Part shown: piece after piece, positions 35,813 to 45,323 of the stretch
How the letters are laid out: each line of letters begins with the position of its first letter
How positions within the stretch are numbered: the stretch's first letter is position 1
Assembly: GCA_019752015.1 (NCBI GenBank)
Contig: JAIEMQ010000005.1
Span: 124,001 to 188,000 of the forward strand
Origin: Cyanobacteriota bacterium
Lineage (GTDB): Bacteria > Acidobacteriota > Vicinamibacteria > Vicinamibacterales > UBA2999
DNA length: 64,000 nucleotides
Reading direction: 5' to 3'
The notes under the pieces: generated by a model
Databases searched by the model: none
The model's input: only the letters and a program-made list of their open reading frames with translations
Told to the model about the DNA's origin: nothing
Program-made: the position numbers and the translations under genes

Positions 35813-35886
35813 AGCACCCAGGCACCCCCGGGCACCCCAGGCACCCAGGCACCCGGGCACCTAGGCACCCAGGCACCCCGGCACCT
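35813..35886. repeat. Tandem GGCACCC repeat upstream of the sigma gene
   Basis: About ten copies of a 7-9 bp unit (CAGGCACCC and variants GGGCACC, TAGGCACC) in 74 bp. It is imperfect, with unit lengths 7, 8 and 9. The GGCACC half-site also occurs in the palindromes at 459-781. The run ends 32 bp before the sigma-factor start and could affect its expression if the copy number varies. Confidence 0.8.
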
Positions 35887-35917
35887 TGGCTAACCGATTC
35901 TCCCTAAAGCCGTCGAA

Positions 35918-36496
35918 ATGAAAGGGATGGATGAGCGCGACCCGTCGGTAGTCGCCAAGGCCCGAGATGGCGACCGCGACGCGTTCAAGGCGCTCGTCGA
36001 ACTGCATTCCCGCTACATCTATTCGCTGGCGCACCGGATGACCGGCAATGCGCAGGACGCGGAGGATGTGGTGCAGGAAGCGTGGCTCAAGGCGCACAAG
36101 CAATTGAGCCGGTTCGAAGCCAGGGCGGATGTCCGGACCTGGCTGCACAGGATCACGGTGAACTGTTCGATCGATCTGATTCGCGCGCGCCGGCATCGAG
36201 AGGACGCTCACGATCCGGCGGATCTCGAGCAGGGCCCGCTCAGCGAGCGCGGCGCGGAAGCGCAGCCCACGCCCGAGCGGGTCGCGGCGAGCGTGGAGAT
36301 TTCGGATCGCGTGAACGAAGCGCTTGGTTTGTTGACCGCTCTCGAGCGCGCGGCGTTCACGCTGCGCCACGTCGAGGGCATGTCGATCGAGGAAGTGGGC
36401 GCCAAGCTCGGGATGAAAACGAGCGCGACGAAGCACAGTATTTTTCGCGCGGTGAAAAAGATGCGAGTGGCCCTGGAGCCATACGCGCAGTCGTAG
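35918..36496 (+). CDS. ECF-type RNA polymerase sigma factor
   Basis: 192 residues from ATG 35918 (ATG 35927 also possible). Region 2: 'DAFKALVELHSRYIYSLAHR' and 'AQDAEDVVQEAWLKAHKQLS', with 'WLHRITVNCSIDLIRARRHR'. Region 4: 'LTALERAAFTLRHVEGMSIE' and 'EVGAKLGMKTSATKHSIFRA', a normal helix-turn-helix. It belongs to the RpoE/SigW-like group and is followed by a zinc-finger anti-sigma gene, the standard pair. Confidence 0.92.
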   Translation: MKGMDERDPSVVAKARDGDRDAFKALVELHSRYIYSLAHRMTGNAQDAEDVVQEAWLKAHKQLSRFEARADVRTWLHRITVNCSIDLIRARRHREDAHDPADLEQGPLSERGAEAQPTPERVAASVEISDRVNEALGLLTALERAAFTLRHVEGMSIEEVGAKLGMKTSATKHSIFRAVKKMRVALEPYAQS

Positions 36497-36518
36497 AGGC
36501 GGGTCTTTAGACCCGCCT
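36497..36518. repeat. REP-like hairpin (AGGCGGGTC-TTTA-GACCCGCCT)
   Basis: Perfect 9-bp stem with a TTTA loop, directly after the sigma-factor stop. The same design recurs at 37393-37414 and, as GGCGGCAC-TTTA-GTGCCGCC, at the ends of the RAYT element near 56.2 and 56.8 kb. No T-tract, so it is not a typical rho-independent terminator. Confidence 0.85.
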
Positions 36519-36527
36519 GGAAATGAC

Positions 36528-37358
36528 ATGAACAACCATCTTTCGGAAGACGAACTGATTCTTCACTCCTACGGCGAAGTCGATCGCGCCGATCGGTCGC
36601 GCGTTGACGAGCATCTCGCCTCGTGCGCCGAGTGCCTGCTCGCCAAGGAAAAACTCGCTCGCGTGATGACGATGATCGACACCGCGCCGCCGGTTGAAGC
36701 GCCGCTTGGCTTCGAGCGGACTGTGTGGGCGCGGCTCGAGCCGTATCTTGAAGTCCCGGGCGTCAGCCCTGTCCACCGTAGCGCGAGCAAGGTCTATGAC
36801 CTGGTGTTTGGCAAGACTGCGCGCGAAGGCGGATGGTTGCCGCAGTGGGCGCTGGCTGGCGGTGTGGCAGCGCTCGTGATCGCGGCGTTCGTGGCCGGCC
36901 GTTTCTCCGGTGGAGATTTGGCCGCGCCCTCGTCCGCCGCCGTCGCGCACGTCGAGCCTGATCGCGTGCTGCAGTCCGCGGTCGGCGATCATCTCGATCG
37001 CACGCAGATGATGCTGGTCGAGCTCGCCAACGCCGAAGTCGACGGCGCCGATGTGCTCGCGGGCGAGCAGGCGCGCGCCGGCGATCTGGTCGCGGCCAAT
37101 CGCGTCATTCTCCGGTCGGCGATTCAGTCGGGCGACGGACAGGTGGTCGACATCCTCGAAGATCTCGAGCGCGTGCTGCTCGAGGTCGCTAACGCCCCGG
37201 CGAATGCCACGTCTAACGATTTGACCGACTTGCAATCGCGCATCACGCGTGAGGACCTGCTGTTCAGGCTCCGCGTGATCGCTTCGGAGATGCGTCAACG
37301 ACAAATCGACGATCGCGAGGCTGGCGATCCAACGCGGCGCAAGATGCCCACGTCGTAG
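36528..37358 (+). CDS. Zinc-finger anti-sigma factor, single-pass membrane protein
   Basis: 276 residues. 'HLSEDELILHSYGEV' and 'RVDEHLASCAECLLAKEKL' form the HC2-type zinc-binding anti-sigma domain (His-x3-Cys-x2-Cys). One membrane helix at about residues 107-125 ('ALAGGVAALVIAAFVAG'). The periplasmic half is helical and ends with 'LLFRLRVIASEMRQRQIDDR'. It should hold the upstream ECF sigma inactive until an envelope signal. A REP-like hairpin lies between the two genes. Confidence 0.9.
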   Translation: MNNHLSEDELILHSYGEVDRADRSRVDEHLASCAECLLAKEKLARVMTMIDTAPPVEAPLGFERTVWARLEPYLEVPGVSPVHRSASKVYDLVFGKTAREGGWLPQWALAGGVAALVIAAFVAGRFSGGDLAAPSSAAVAHVEPDRVLQSAVGDHLDRTQMMLVELANAEVDGADVLAGEQARAGDLVAANRVILRSAIQSGDGQVVDILEDLERVLLEVANAPANATSNDLTDLQSRITREDLLFRLRVIASEMRQRQIDDREAGDPTRRKMPTS

Positions 37359-37392
37359 CCGGCGAGGCCTTGCGAGGAGACGGAGCTCGTAG

Positions 37393-37414
37393 AGGCGGGA
37401 CTTCAGTCCCGCCT
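37393..37414. repeat. REP-like hairpin (AGGCGGGAC-TTCA-GTCCCGCCT)
   Basis: Perfect 9-bp stem, loop TTCA, between the anti-sigma gene and the HEAT-repeat gene. Same family as 36497-36518; both are preceded by GTAG. Confidence 0.85.
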
Positions 37415-37433
37415 GTGATTGAGGAGAACGAGA

Positions 37434-38966
37434 ATGAGTGTCATGACAATTGCGGGACGCGCCTTGATGATGAGCGCGATCCTTTCCGCACCCGCGATGA
37501 GCGTCGCGCAAGTGCCGCCGGGCCCCAGGGTGCCTGCGGTGCCTGTGGTGCCTGCGGTGCCGATGGCGCCTGAGCTGCCGGCGATGATCGAGCTGCCGGA
37601 TCCCTCGGATCTGCCGATGCTGATGGCGATTCCAGACATGCCGGATCTCGCCAACGTCGCCGTGATTGCGAAGAGCGCCGCCGACGCCATCCGCGCCGGT
37701 CACGCCTTCAGCTTCGCGATTAGCGACGAGCAGCGCTCGCGCGATGATGAGGCCCGTCAACGTGAAGACGAAGCGCGTCAGCGCGCTGATGAAGCCCGCC
37801 AGCGCGCCGAAGAAGAGAAGCAGCGCGAGGCCGAGCGCCGCCAGCGCGTCGACGAGTACTACCAGCGCGGGCAGGAATCGCTCGAGCGCAAGGCGTGGGC
37901 GCGCGCCGCGGATTCCTTCACGCGCGTCATCGATTCGACCACCTCGACCCGTGTCGACGCCGCCCTCTATTGGAAGGCGTATGCGCTCGACAAGTTGAAC
38001 CAGCAGGCCGACGCGCTCGCCGCGGTGCAGGATCTGCTGAAGCGATTCCCCCAGAGCCGCTGGCAGAGCGACGCCAAGGCGCTCGAGCTGCAGGTCCGCC
38101 AGAACGCCGGCCAGGCGCCGCGTCCCGAGAACGAGTCGGATGAAGAGCTGAAGCTGCTGGCGATTCAGGGTCTGCAGCATTCGGATCCCGAACAGGCCGT
38201 GCCGATGCTCGAGAAGATCCTGCAGGGCACCGCGTCGCCGCAGCTGAAGAATCGCGCGCTGTTCGTGCTGGCGCAGAGCAATTCGCCGCGCGCCCGCACG
38301 GTGCTGACCGCGATCGCCAAGGGCGGCTCGAATCCCGACGTGCAGCGCCGCGCGATCCGTTACCTCGGCACCAACGGCACCATCGAGAACCGCGCCATCC
38401 TCGCGGAGATTTATGCGAGCTCGTCGGACGTCGACCTCAAGCGCGAAATCCTGCGCTCGTTCATGGTGTCGGGCGACAAGACGCGCATGTTCTCGCTCGC
38501 CAGCAGCGAGAAGACGCCGGAGCTGCGCCAGGAAGCGGTCCGTCAGCTCGGCCCGATGGGCGCCCGTGAAGAGTTGTGGCAGCTCTATCAGAAGGAATCG
38601 ACGCCGGAGATCAAGCGGCAGATCCTGCAGTCGCTGTTCGTCAGCGGCGATGCCACCCGCTTGATCAGCATCGCCAACAGCGAGCAGGACGCGCAGCTGC
38701 GCCGCCGCGCCGTGCAGCACCTCGGCACGATGGGCCGCGCGTCGACAGGCGCGGCGCTCGTCGAGATCTACGCGAAGGAGAAGGAAGCCGACATCAAGCG
38801 CTCGGTGATCAACGCGCTCTTCACGCAGGACAACGCCGACTCGCTCGTCGCCATCGCCCGCAAGGAAACCGATCCGGCGATGAAGCGCGAGATGGTGCAG
38901 AAGCTCTCGCTGATGACGAAGTCGAAGGTCGCCATGGACTATCTGATGGAGATATTGAACAAATGA
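37434..38966 (+). CDS. Secreted HEAT-repeat protein with TPR-like N-terminal part
   Basis: 510 residues from ATG 37434, preceded by GAGGAG. Signal peptide to about residue 25 (ends 'AMSVAQ'), then a Pro/Val repeat ('VPAVPVVPAVPMAPELP') encoded by GTGCCTGCG repeats, then a charged coiled coil of 'ARQRADEARQRAEEEKQREA' type. A TPR-like segment ('DSFTRVIDSTTSTRVDAALY') is followed by HEAT repeats: 'NRALFVLAQSNSPRARTVL', 'RRAIRYLGTNGTIENRAIL', 'RRAVQHLGTMGRASTGAAL'. It is probably a periplasmic scaffold regulated by the sigma/anti-sigma pair. ATGA overlap with the next gene. Confidence 0.85.
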   Translation: MSVMTIAGRALMMSAILSAPAMSVAQVPPGPRVPAVPVVPAVPMAPELPAMIELPDPSDLPMLMAIPDMPDLANVAVIAKSAADAIRAGHAFSFAISDEQRSRDDEARQREDEARQRADEARQRAEEEKQREAERRQRVDEYYQRGQESLERKAWARAADSFTRVIDSTTSTRVDAALYWKAYALDKLNQQADALAAVQDLLKRFPQSRWQSDAKALELQVRQNAGQAPRPENESDEELKLLAIQGLQHSDPEQAVPMLEKILQGTASPQLKNRALFVLAQSNSPRARTVLTAIAKGGSNPDVQRRAIRYLGTNGTIENRAILAEIYASSSDVDLKREILRSFMVSGDKTRMFSLASSEKTPELRQEAVRQLGPMGAREELWQLYQKESTPEIKRQILQSLFVSGDATRLISIANSEQDAQLRRRAVQHLGTMGRASTGAALVEIYAKEKEADIKRSVINALFTQDNADSLVAIARKETDPAMKREMVQKLSLMTKSKVAMDYLMEILNK

Positions 38967-39814
38967 GCGGGGATCAGGGATCGGGGATCAGGGATCGGCG
39001 CTGGCTGCTCCTGCTGAGCGTCGCCGGTCTCGTGATTAGTGCGTCTTCGGCCGGGGCACAAACGCCCCGGCTGTCCAACGGCCGGATCGAATCGCACGCG
39101 ACGACCAGCATCGCGCGCGACGTCCCGGCCCTCGCCGCGACGCTCACCGAGCCGATGTGGATCGGCTACGCGCAGCCGATGATCGACGGCAATCACAACA
39201 TGTGTGATTACTGGAACGACGGCCGGATGATGACGCAGTCGACCGATCCGATCCGGCTCGAGCCCGCGGGCTTCTTCTTCGTGATGTTCCGCGTCGAGAA
39301 CAAGCAGATCACGCGCATCCGCACCTTCTCGGCGAACTGCCCGCTCGATGCCGGCGGCAAGGCCGTGCACTGGTTCACGAACGTCAGCGTCAACGACAGC
39401 GTGAGCTACATGAAGACGTTCATGTCACCCACGCAGACGCGGAAGTTCAACGATTCAGCCGTGACGGTGCTCGCGCTGACCGAAGGCGATCAGCCGCTCA
39501 ACGAGCTGTTGTCAATCGCGCGCGATGGATCGACGTCGAGCGTCAAGGGCAACGCGCTCTTCTGGCTGGCGCAGCGCGCCGGCGCGAAGTCGGTGGGCAC
39601 CATCACCGCCGCGATCGAGAACGATCCCGACACCGAAGTGAAGAAGAAGGCCGTGTTCGCCCTCAGCCAGCTGCCGAGGGACGAAGGCGTGCCGCTGCTG
39701 ATTCAGCAGGCCAGGTCCAACAAGAACCCCGTGGTCCGCAAGCAGGCGATGTTCTGGCTCGGCCAGTCGAAAGACCCCCGCGCGCTGAAATTCTTCGAAG
39801 ATATTCTGAAGTAG
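38963..39814 (+). CDS. Secreted HEAT-repeat protein
   Basis: 283 residues from ATG 38963, overlapping the previous stop. The first residues, '[13 protein letters not shown]', come from a GGATCAG-type repeat (38968-38997) placed in front of a signal peptide ('LLLLSVAGLVISASSAGA'). A unique domain with 'HNMCDYWNDGRMM' and 'FSANCPLDAGG' (two Cys) is followed by HEAT repeats 'KGNALFWLAQRAGAKSVGTI', 'KKKAVFALSQLPRDEGVPLL' and 'RKQAMFWLGQSKDPRALKFF'. It is probably a partner of the preceding protein. Confidence 0.85.
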   Translation: MSGDQGSGIRDRRWLLLLSVAGLVISASSAGAQTPRLSNGRIESHATTSIARDVPALAATLTEPMWIGYAQPMIDGNHNMCDYWNDGRMMTQSTDPIRLEPAGFFFVMFRVENKQITRIRTFSANCPLDAGGKAVHWFTNVSVNDSVSYMKTFMSPTQTRKFNDSAVTVLALTEGDQPLNELLSIARDGSTSSVKGNALFWLAQRAGAKSVGTITAAIENDPDTEVKKKAVFALSQLPRDEGVPLLIQQARSNKNPVVRKQAMFWLGQSKDPRALKFFEDILK

Positions 39815-39856
39815 ACGCTGCAATCTGCAGGCCGGACGGGCAGCCGCCCGGTCTCC

Positions 39857-40341
39857 ATGACCAATCCATTCTTCGAGCGTCCGACGCCGGCGCGCCGAAT
39901 TCATCACGCCGATCCCGAAGCCGAAAAAGCGGAAGACCGCCGATGCGCAATCGGAGCTCGGGCTCAGCGATCAGATGGGTCTGTCCTCGAAGGAGCAGAA
40001 ATACGATCTGACCTCGATCATCAACGAGGTGCGCCAGAACGTTGATGCCTGGCGGCAGCTGGCCCCCAGCCAGTGGCAGGTGACGCCGGAAACCGCGCGC
40101 CTTCTCCAGCATTGGCGCCATCACGCCTTCAGCGGAGTGCGTCCGTTCTTCTGCCAGGTCGAAGCCGTCTGGTGCCGCACGAAATGCTCGAGGACATCAG
40201 GAAGGCGCGCATTGTCATCACCAACTATCACGCCTTCAAACGCCGCGATCGCCTCGAGCTGTCCGCCGGCGGCCGCGCGCTGCTCACCGGCCGCACCGGA
40301 CCTGACCTGGAGACGATCGAAACCGAAGGGCAGATGCTGCA
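39857..40341 (+). pseudogene. Remnant of a DEAD/DEAH-type restriction subunit (type III R-like)
   Basis: 'MTNPFFERPTP' at 39857 jumps, by deletion, to 'EFITPIPKPKKRK' in another frame, then 'SSKEQKYDLTSIINEVRQNV' and 'SQWQVTPETARLLQHWRHHA'. After a second deletion a third frame gives 'KARIVITNYHAFKRRDRLEL' (helicase motif region) and 'GPDLETIETEGQML'. These are N-terminal and early helicase blocks of a large restriction subunit of the BPTD_3080-like kind; more than 80% of the gene is gone. It runs straight into the Fic coding sequence. Confidence 0.75.
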
Positions 40342-40491
40342 GATGAGGAGATCCTCATCAATACCCTTGGCCTCCAGGAAGCCAAGGACAGCTCGGCCAT
40401 CGAGAACATCGTCACCACGCACGACGAGCTGTTTCGGGCCGATGCCACCGAGGCCGGCCCGGCCAGGGAGGTCGCGCGCTACTCGGCAGCC

Positions 40492-41292
40492 TTGCGCGAA
40501 GGCTTCAAGCTGGTCTCGAAGCAGCGCCTGCTCACCACCAATCACATTCTGAAGGTCCAGGAAGTACTCGAGCCCGAGAAAGCGGGGCTGCGCCGCGTTC
40601 CGGGCACCACGCTCCGAGACGATGCGGGGCGCGTGGTCTATACGCCGCCGGCGCCGAACCATCTGGCCGATTTGATGGGCGAGCTCGATCAGTTCATCAA
40701 TGACGAGGCGCGCTTCGACGCCGATCCGCTGATCAAGATGGCGCTGGTCCATCACCAGTTCGAGAGCATTCATCCGTTTTACGACGGCAACGGCCGCACC
40801 GGCCGAATCATATGCGTGCTGTATATGGTCAAGGAAGGATTGCTGGACATCCCGGTCCTGTATTTGAGCCGGCACATCGTTCGCACCAAGTCTGAGTACT
40901 ACCGGCTGCTCCAGGAGGTGCGCGATGAGGATGCGTGGGAAGCGTGGGTGCTGTACATGCTGACGGCGGTGGAGCAGACGGCAACGCAAGGCATTGCCAG
41001 CGTCGTGGCGATTCGCGACCTGTTGCTCAAGGTCAAGCACAAGGTCCGTAAGGACTACAAGTTCTACAGCCGGGATTTGATCAACAACCTGTTCATGCAT
41101 CCGTACACGAAGATCGAGTACCTGCAGCGCGATATTGGCGTGAAGCGCCTCACGGCGACGCGTTACCTGGATGCGCTGGTCGAAGGCGGCATCCTGAAGA
41201 AGCAGAAGGTCGGCCGCACCAACTACTACATCAACCGGCCGTTGTTCAGGATTCTGGCCGGTGAATCGATGACCGAAGGTGAGGTCGCGTAG
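40492..41292 (+). CDS. Fic-domain protein (AMPylator), N-terminus displaced
   Basis: 266 residues from the first ATG in frame. Homologous Fic sequence starts 50 codons earlier, at 40342, where 'DEEILINTLGLQEAKD' and 'SSAIENIVTTHDELF' (the (S/T)xxxE(G/N) inhibitory helix of class II Fic) are readable but have no start codon; they are fused to the restriction-gene remnant. The Fic motif 'HPFYDGNGRTGR' is intact at about residues 94-105, and a winged-helix C-terminus ends 'VGRTNYYINRPLFRILAG'. If translated from 40492 the enzyme would lack its own inhibitor. Confidence 0.75.
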   Translation: MREGFKLVSKQRLLTTNHILKVQEVLEPEKAGLRRVPGTTLRDDAGRVVYTPPAPNHLADLMGELDQFINDEARFDADPLIKMALVHHQFESIHPFYDGNGRTGRIICVLYMVKEGLLDIPVLYLSRHIVRTKSEYYRLLQEVRDEDAWEAWVLYMLTAVEQTATQGIASVVAIRDLLLKVKHKVRKDYKFYSRDLINNLFMHPYTKIEYLQRDIGVKRLTATRYLDALVEGGILKKQKVGRTNYYINRPLFRILAGESMTEGEVA

Positions 41293-41295
41293 CGG

Positions 41296-41394
41296 ATGGC
41301 GAAGAAAGCTAAAGCAAAGGAGAAGTCACCGAAGCAGGTCGAGGTGCTGCCGCTTCACGCATGCGCTTCGACGACACGGACGCGTCCGCGCTGA
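41296..41394 (+). pseudogene. 5' scrap of a restriction-modification gene
   Basis: ATG 41296 gives 'MAKKAKAKEKSPKQVEVLPLH', a Lys-rich start like that of DNA methyltransferase genes in R-M loci with Fic, and then runs out of sense and stops at 41392. The break coincides with the end of the convergent HigBA-type pair, which seems to have replaced the rest. Confidence 0.5.
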
Positions 41395-41696
41395 CGACGG
41401 CGCGGCTTGGCCCTGATGACGATCTCGACATCCTGACCCAGTGTGGTCAGCAGGCGCATCAAGCGCCCGCTCGAAAAGTTGGCGAGGCGACCATTGAGCA
41501 ACGCCGACACTTTGGGCTGATCGATGCCCATAAGGCTGGCCGCAGCCACTTGGGTCAAACGGCGTTGCTTGACGATGTCCTGGATGCGGCTAGCGAGCTG
41601 AGCCTTTGCGAGTTCTTCTTCCGGCTCCGCGAAGCCCAGATCGGCGAACACGTTCCCGGAGCTCGGCGTAATCAGGATCGCTGACTTTTTCGCCAT
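41355..41696 (-). CDS. XRE-family antitoxin (HigA-like)
   Basis: 113 residues. The helix-turn-helix is at 'RIQDIVKQRRLTQVAAASLM' and 'GIDQPKVSALLNGRLANFSS'. The N-terminal 'SGNVFADLGFAEPEEELAKA' is typical of HigA-type antitoxins whose toxin gene comes first. Its start overlaps the toxin gene by 25 bp. It probably represses the pair by binding upstream of the toxin. Confidence 0.88.
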   Translation of the reverse strand: MAKKSAILITPSSGNVFADLGFAEPEEELAKAQLASRIQDIVKQRRLTQVAAASLMGIDQPKVSALLNGRLANFSSGRLMRLLTTLGQDVEIVIRAKPRRRQRGRVRVVEAHA

Positions 41697-42064
41697 TGTG
41701 CGTAGTCCTCTCTTGCGCGGATGAGTCGAGCCTTGATCAGATCGATATCTGACTTGGGTGTCTCGATGCCCTTGCGAGACTTCTTATGGAAGGCATGCAG
41801 CACGTAAACGACATCGGCGAAGCGAACCGTGTAGGCAGCCCGGTAGGTTTCGCCATCGAAGTCGTCAACGACCTCCAGTACACCGGCGCCGCCGAATCCC
41901 TTCAGTGGCTTGGCAAAGGACGCCTTGGAGCCCGTCTGAGCCTTCCAGAGTGCCTGGCCAACGCGTCCCTTGACATCGGCAGGGAAGGCGCTCAGATCTT
42001 CCTTGCTGCTGCCGACCCAACGGACCGACTTCGCTTTAACATCTTCGAACGGCGCCTTCGACAT
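41672..42064 (-). CDS. HigB/Gp49-like type II toxin
   Basis: 130 residues. 'VRWVGSSKEDLSAFPADVKG', 'DGETYRAAYTVRFADVVYVL' and 'HAFHKKSRKGIETPKSDIDL' match the phage Gp49/HigB toxin group, mRNA interferases acting on the ribosome. Toxin-first order and the overlap with the XRE gene support it. Both genes look intact, unlike the R-M remains around them. Confidence 0.87.
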   Translation of the reverse strand: MSKAPFEDVKAKSVRWVGSSKEDLSAFPADVKGRVGQALWKAQTGSKASFAKPLKGFGGAGVLEVVDDFDGETYRAAYTVRFADVVYVLHAFHKKSRKGIETPKSDIDLIKARLIRAREDYAQWRKSQRS

Positions 42065-42136
42065 TTGGCGACAGACTCAGTATATGCCATTTCAGGCATA
42101 GCGACAACCCTGTGCGCTGTGCCGCAATCGCAGTAC

Positions 42137-43010
42137 TTACTGCGATCTCAAGGCCGTCAATGGATCAATCCTGGTCGCGCGCCGCGCCGGGAGCCAGACA
42201 GCGGCCACAGCGACTACCGCCAGCAAGCTCGCAACAGCGACGAACACGATGGGATCGTGTGCTGTTACGGCGAACAGCCATCCAGCCATCAATCGCGTTA
42301 GGAAAAAGCGGCCACGGATCCCACGAAGATGCCGGCCACGATGACGCCGAGCGCTTGACCGAACAGGATGCGACGGACCTGCGATGCAGTCCCGCCAGGC
42401 GCCATGCGAATGCCGATCTCTTGAGTGCGAATTTGAACCGAATGAGCCGTGAGGCCGTAGACGCCAATCGTGGCGAGCAGCAATGCCGTGACCTCGAAAA
42501 CCGTCATCAGCCACATGTCGAATCGCGTCCGACCGGTCGATTCAGCGACCACGTCAGGCATCCAGCGAGTGCGCGCGACTGAGAGGCCGCTCGTCTGTTC
42601 AATCTCTCTCGAGATAAGCGTGCTCACGGCCTGCGACCGATTCTGGGTTCTCGCCATCCACACGATCGGCAGCAACCGCACGTTCAACGCTGTCACCCCA
42701 TCAGGCACCTGGGCGACTGGCACATACAGCTCGGGCCTCGGATTCCGCGTCAGCCCTTGCCTGCGCACGTCTCGAACGATCCCAACGATCTGGCGAACCG
42801 GATCGGCCGCGTACTCGGGCCGCATTCCACGTCCCACCGCAATCCGATCGTTGAGTGGATCCCCAGTCTTCCAGAACAGCCGGGCCATCGTCTCGTTGAT
42901 CATGGCGACTCCGGGCGCGCTGGCTGTGTCGCGATCATCGAAGTCACGACCGCGCAATACGGGGATTCGGAGGACATCAAAATCTCCTGGCCGGAATCCG
43001 AATTCCTGAC
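42137..43010 (-). pseudogene. Decayed 3' part of an ADOP permease gene
   Basis: Beginning near 43010 without a start codon: 'DFDVLRIPVLRGRDFDDRD', 'IVGIVRDVRRQGLTRNPRPE', then the C-terminal FtsX block 'IGVYGLTAHSVQIRTQEIGI' up to about 42300. One frame shift later the last helix and the ending 'ARRATRIDPLTALRSQ' appear. Only about a third of the ~800 residues remains; the 5' part and the first FtsX block are missing. Confidence 0.8.
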
Positions 43011-43279
43011 CGACCTTGCAACCAATCAGTAGGCTTCATTCCATCCAAGGATTCGGAGTTACCGAGATGCGCAAGGCTGCCGTTTTCGGCGAGCCGCGCG
43101 TCCAGTTCAACCTCCGGACCGGCGCGGACAGCCGCCCGGGCATCGGCGTCGACGATCTGATCCGTATGGGCATCCGCGGCGCCACGCCCGGGACATCAAG
43201 GCACTGCAGGCGCAGGCCATGGCGCGTGCCGACGGATTCGCGCTGCAGACCCCCGGTGATGCCGTAGACTTGGCCATCC
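43011..43279 (+). other. Non-coding or decayed stretch before the acyl-CoA synthetase
   Basis: 269 bp. A frame from 43064 gives 'MRKAAVFGEPRVQFNLRTGA' and 'GVDDLIRMGIRGATP', continued in another frame by 'DIKALQAQAMARADGFALQT' and '[11 protein letters not shown]'. This resembles the short repeats of some acidobacterial peptidase or anti-sigma proteins, but it is too short and shifted to call. Confidence 0.35.
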
Positions 43280-44905
<1,626 letters not shown>

Positions 44906-45019
44906 TCGAACGTGGCAGTTTTTGCGATCTGTTAAATCTCACGCTCGGCTCTCTTTTTCCGTTGCACCAGCCCTTCGACGATGAGACCGTCGTCGGTGGA
45001 ACCATCAAGGAGGTTTGCA

Positions 45020-45286
45020 ATGGCGGGACGGGTACTGAATCCAGCGAGCTTTACAACCGATGACGAATTGGATGTTGTCACGTTGGAGCGCCTCGAGCGC
45101 CGGCTTGGCGAAGAGGGCGGCAGCCTGCGACTCGACATCAAGGACGTGCGCGGGGATATCAAGGACTTGCGCACGGAGATGAGCGATCGCAATGCGAGCA
45201 TGTTGCGCTGGCTGCTCGGGTTTTTCGTTGCGCAGACAACGGCAATCGGGGCACTGATCGCCGCGCTGATGGCCGTGCTTCGATGA
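45020..45286 (+). CDS. Small coiled-coil membrane protein
   Basis: 88 residues from ATG 45020, preceded by a strong AAGGAGG; an upstream ATG at 44981 would add 13 residues. A heptad-like segment 'LDIKDVRGDIKDLRTEMSDR' precedes one C-terminal membrane helix ('LGFFVAQTTAIGALIAALMA'). It resembles DUF1640/CCDC90-like small proteins in layout only. Function unknown. Confidence 0.75.
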   Translation: MAGRVLNPASFTTDDELDVVTLERLERRLGEEGGSLRLDIKDVRGDIKDLRTEMSDRNASMLRWLLGFFVAQTTAIGALIAALMAVLR

Positions 45287-45323
45287 GACGCTGCGCGCGG
45301 CCGTCCGGGAGTAGAATCCCCGG

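Noticed and set aside
35813-35886. CRISPR-like tandem repeat
   Set aside because: Units of 7-9 bp with no spacers; a simple tandem repeat.
36497-36518. Rho-independent terminator after the sigma gene
   Set aside because: Strong hairpin but no downstream T-tract; it matches the REP design seen elsewhere in the window.
36507-38720. Minus-strand frame of 737 codons opposite the anti-sigma and HEAT genes
   Set aside because: Mirror of two well-supported genes; composition is that of an antisense frame.
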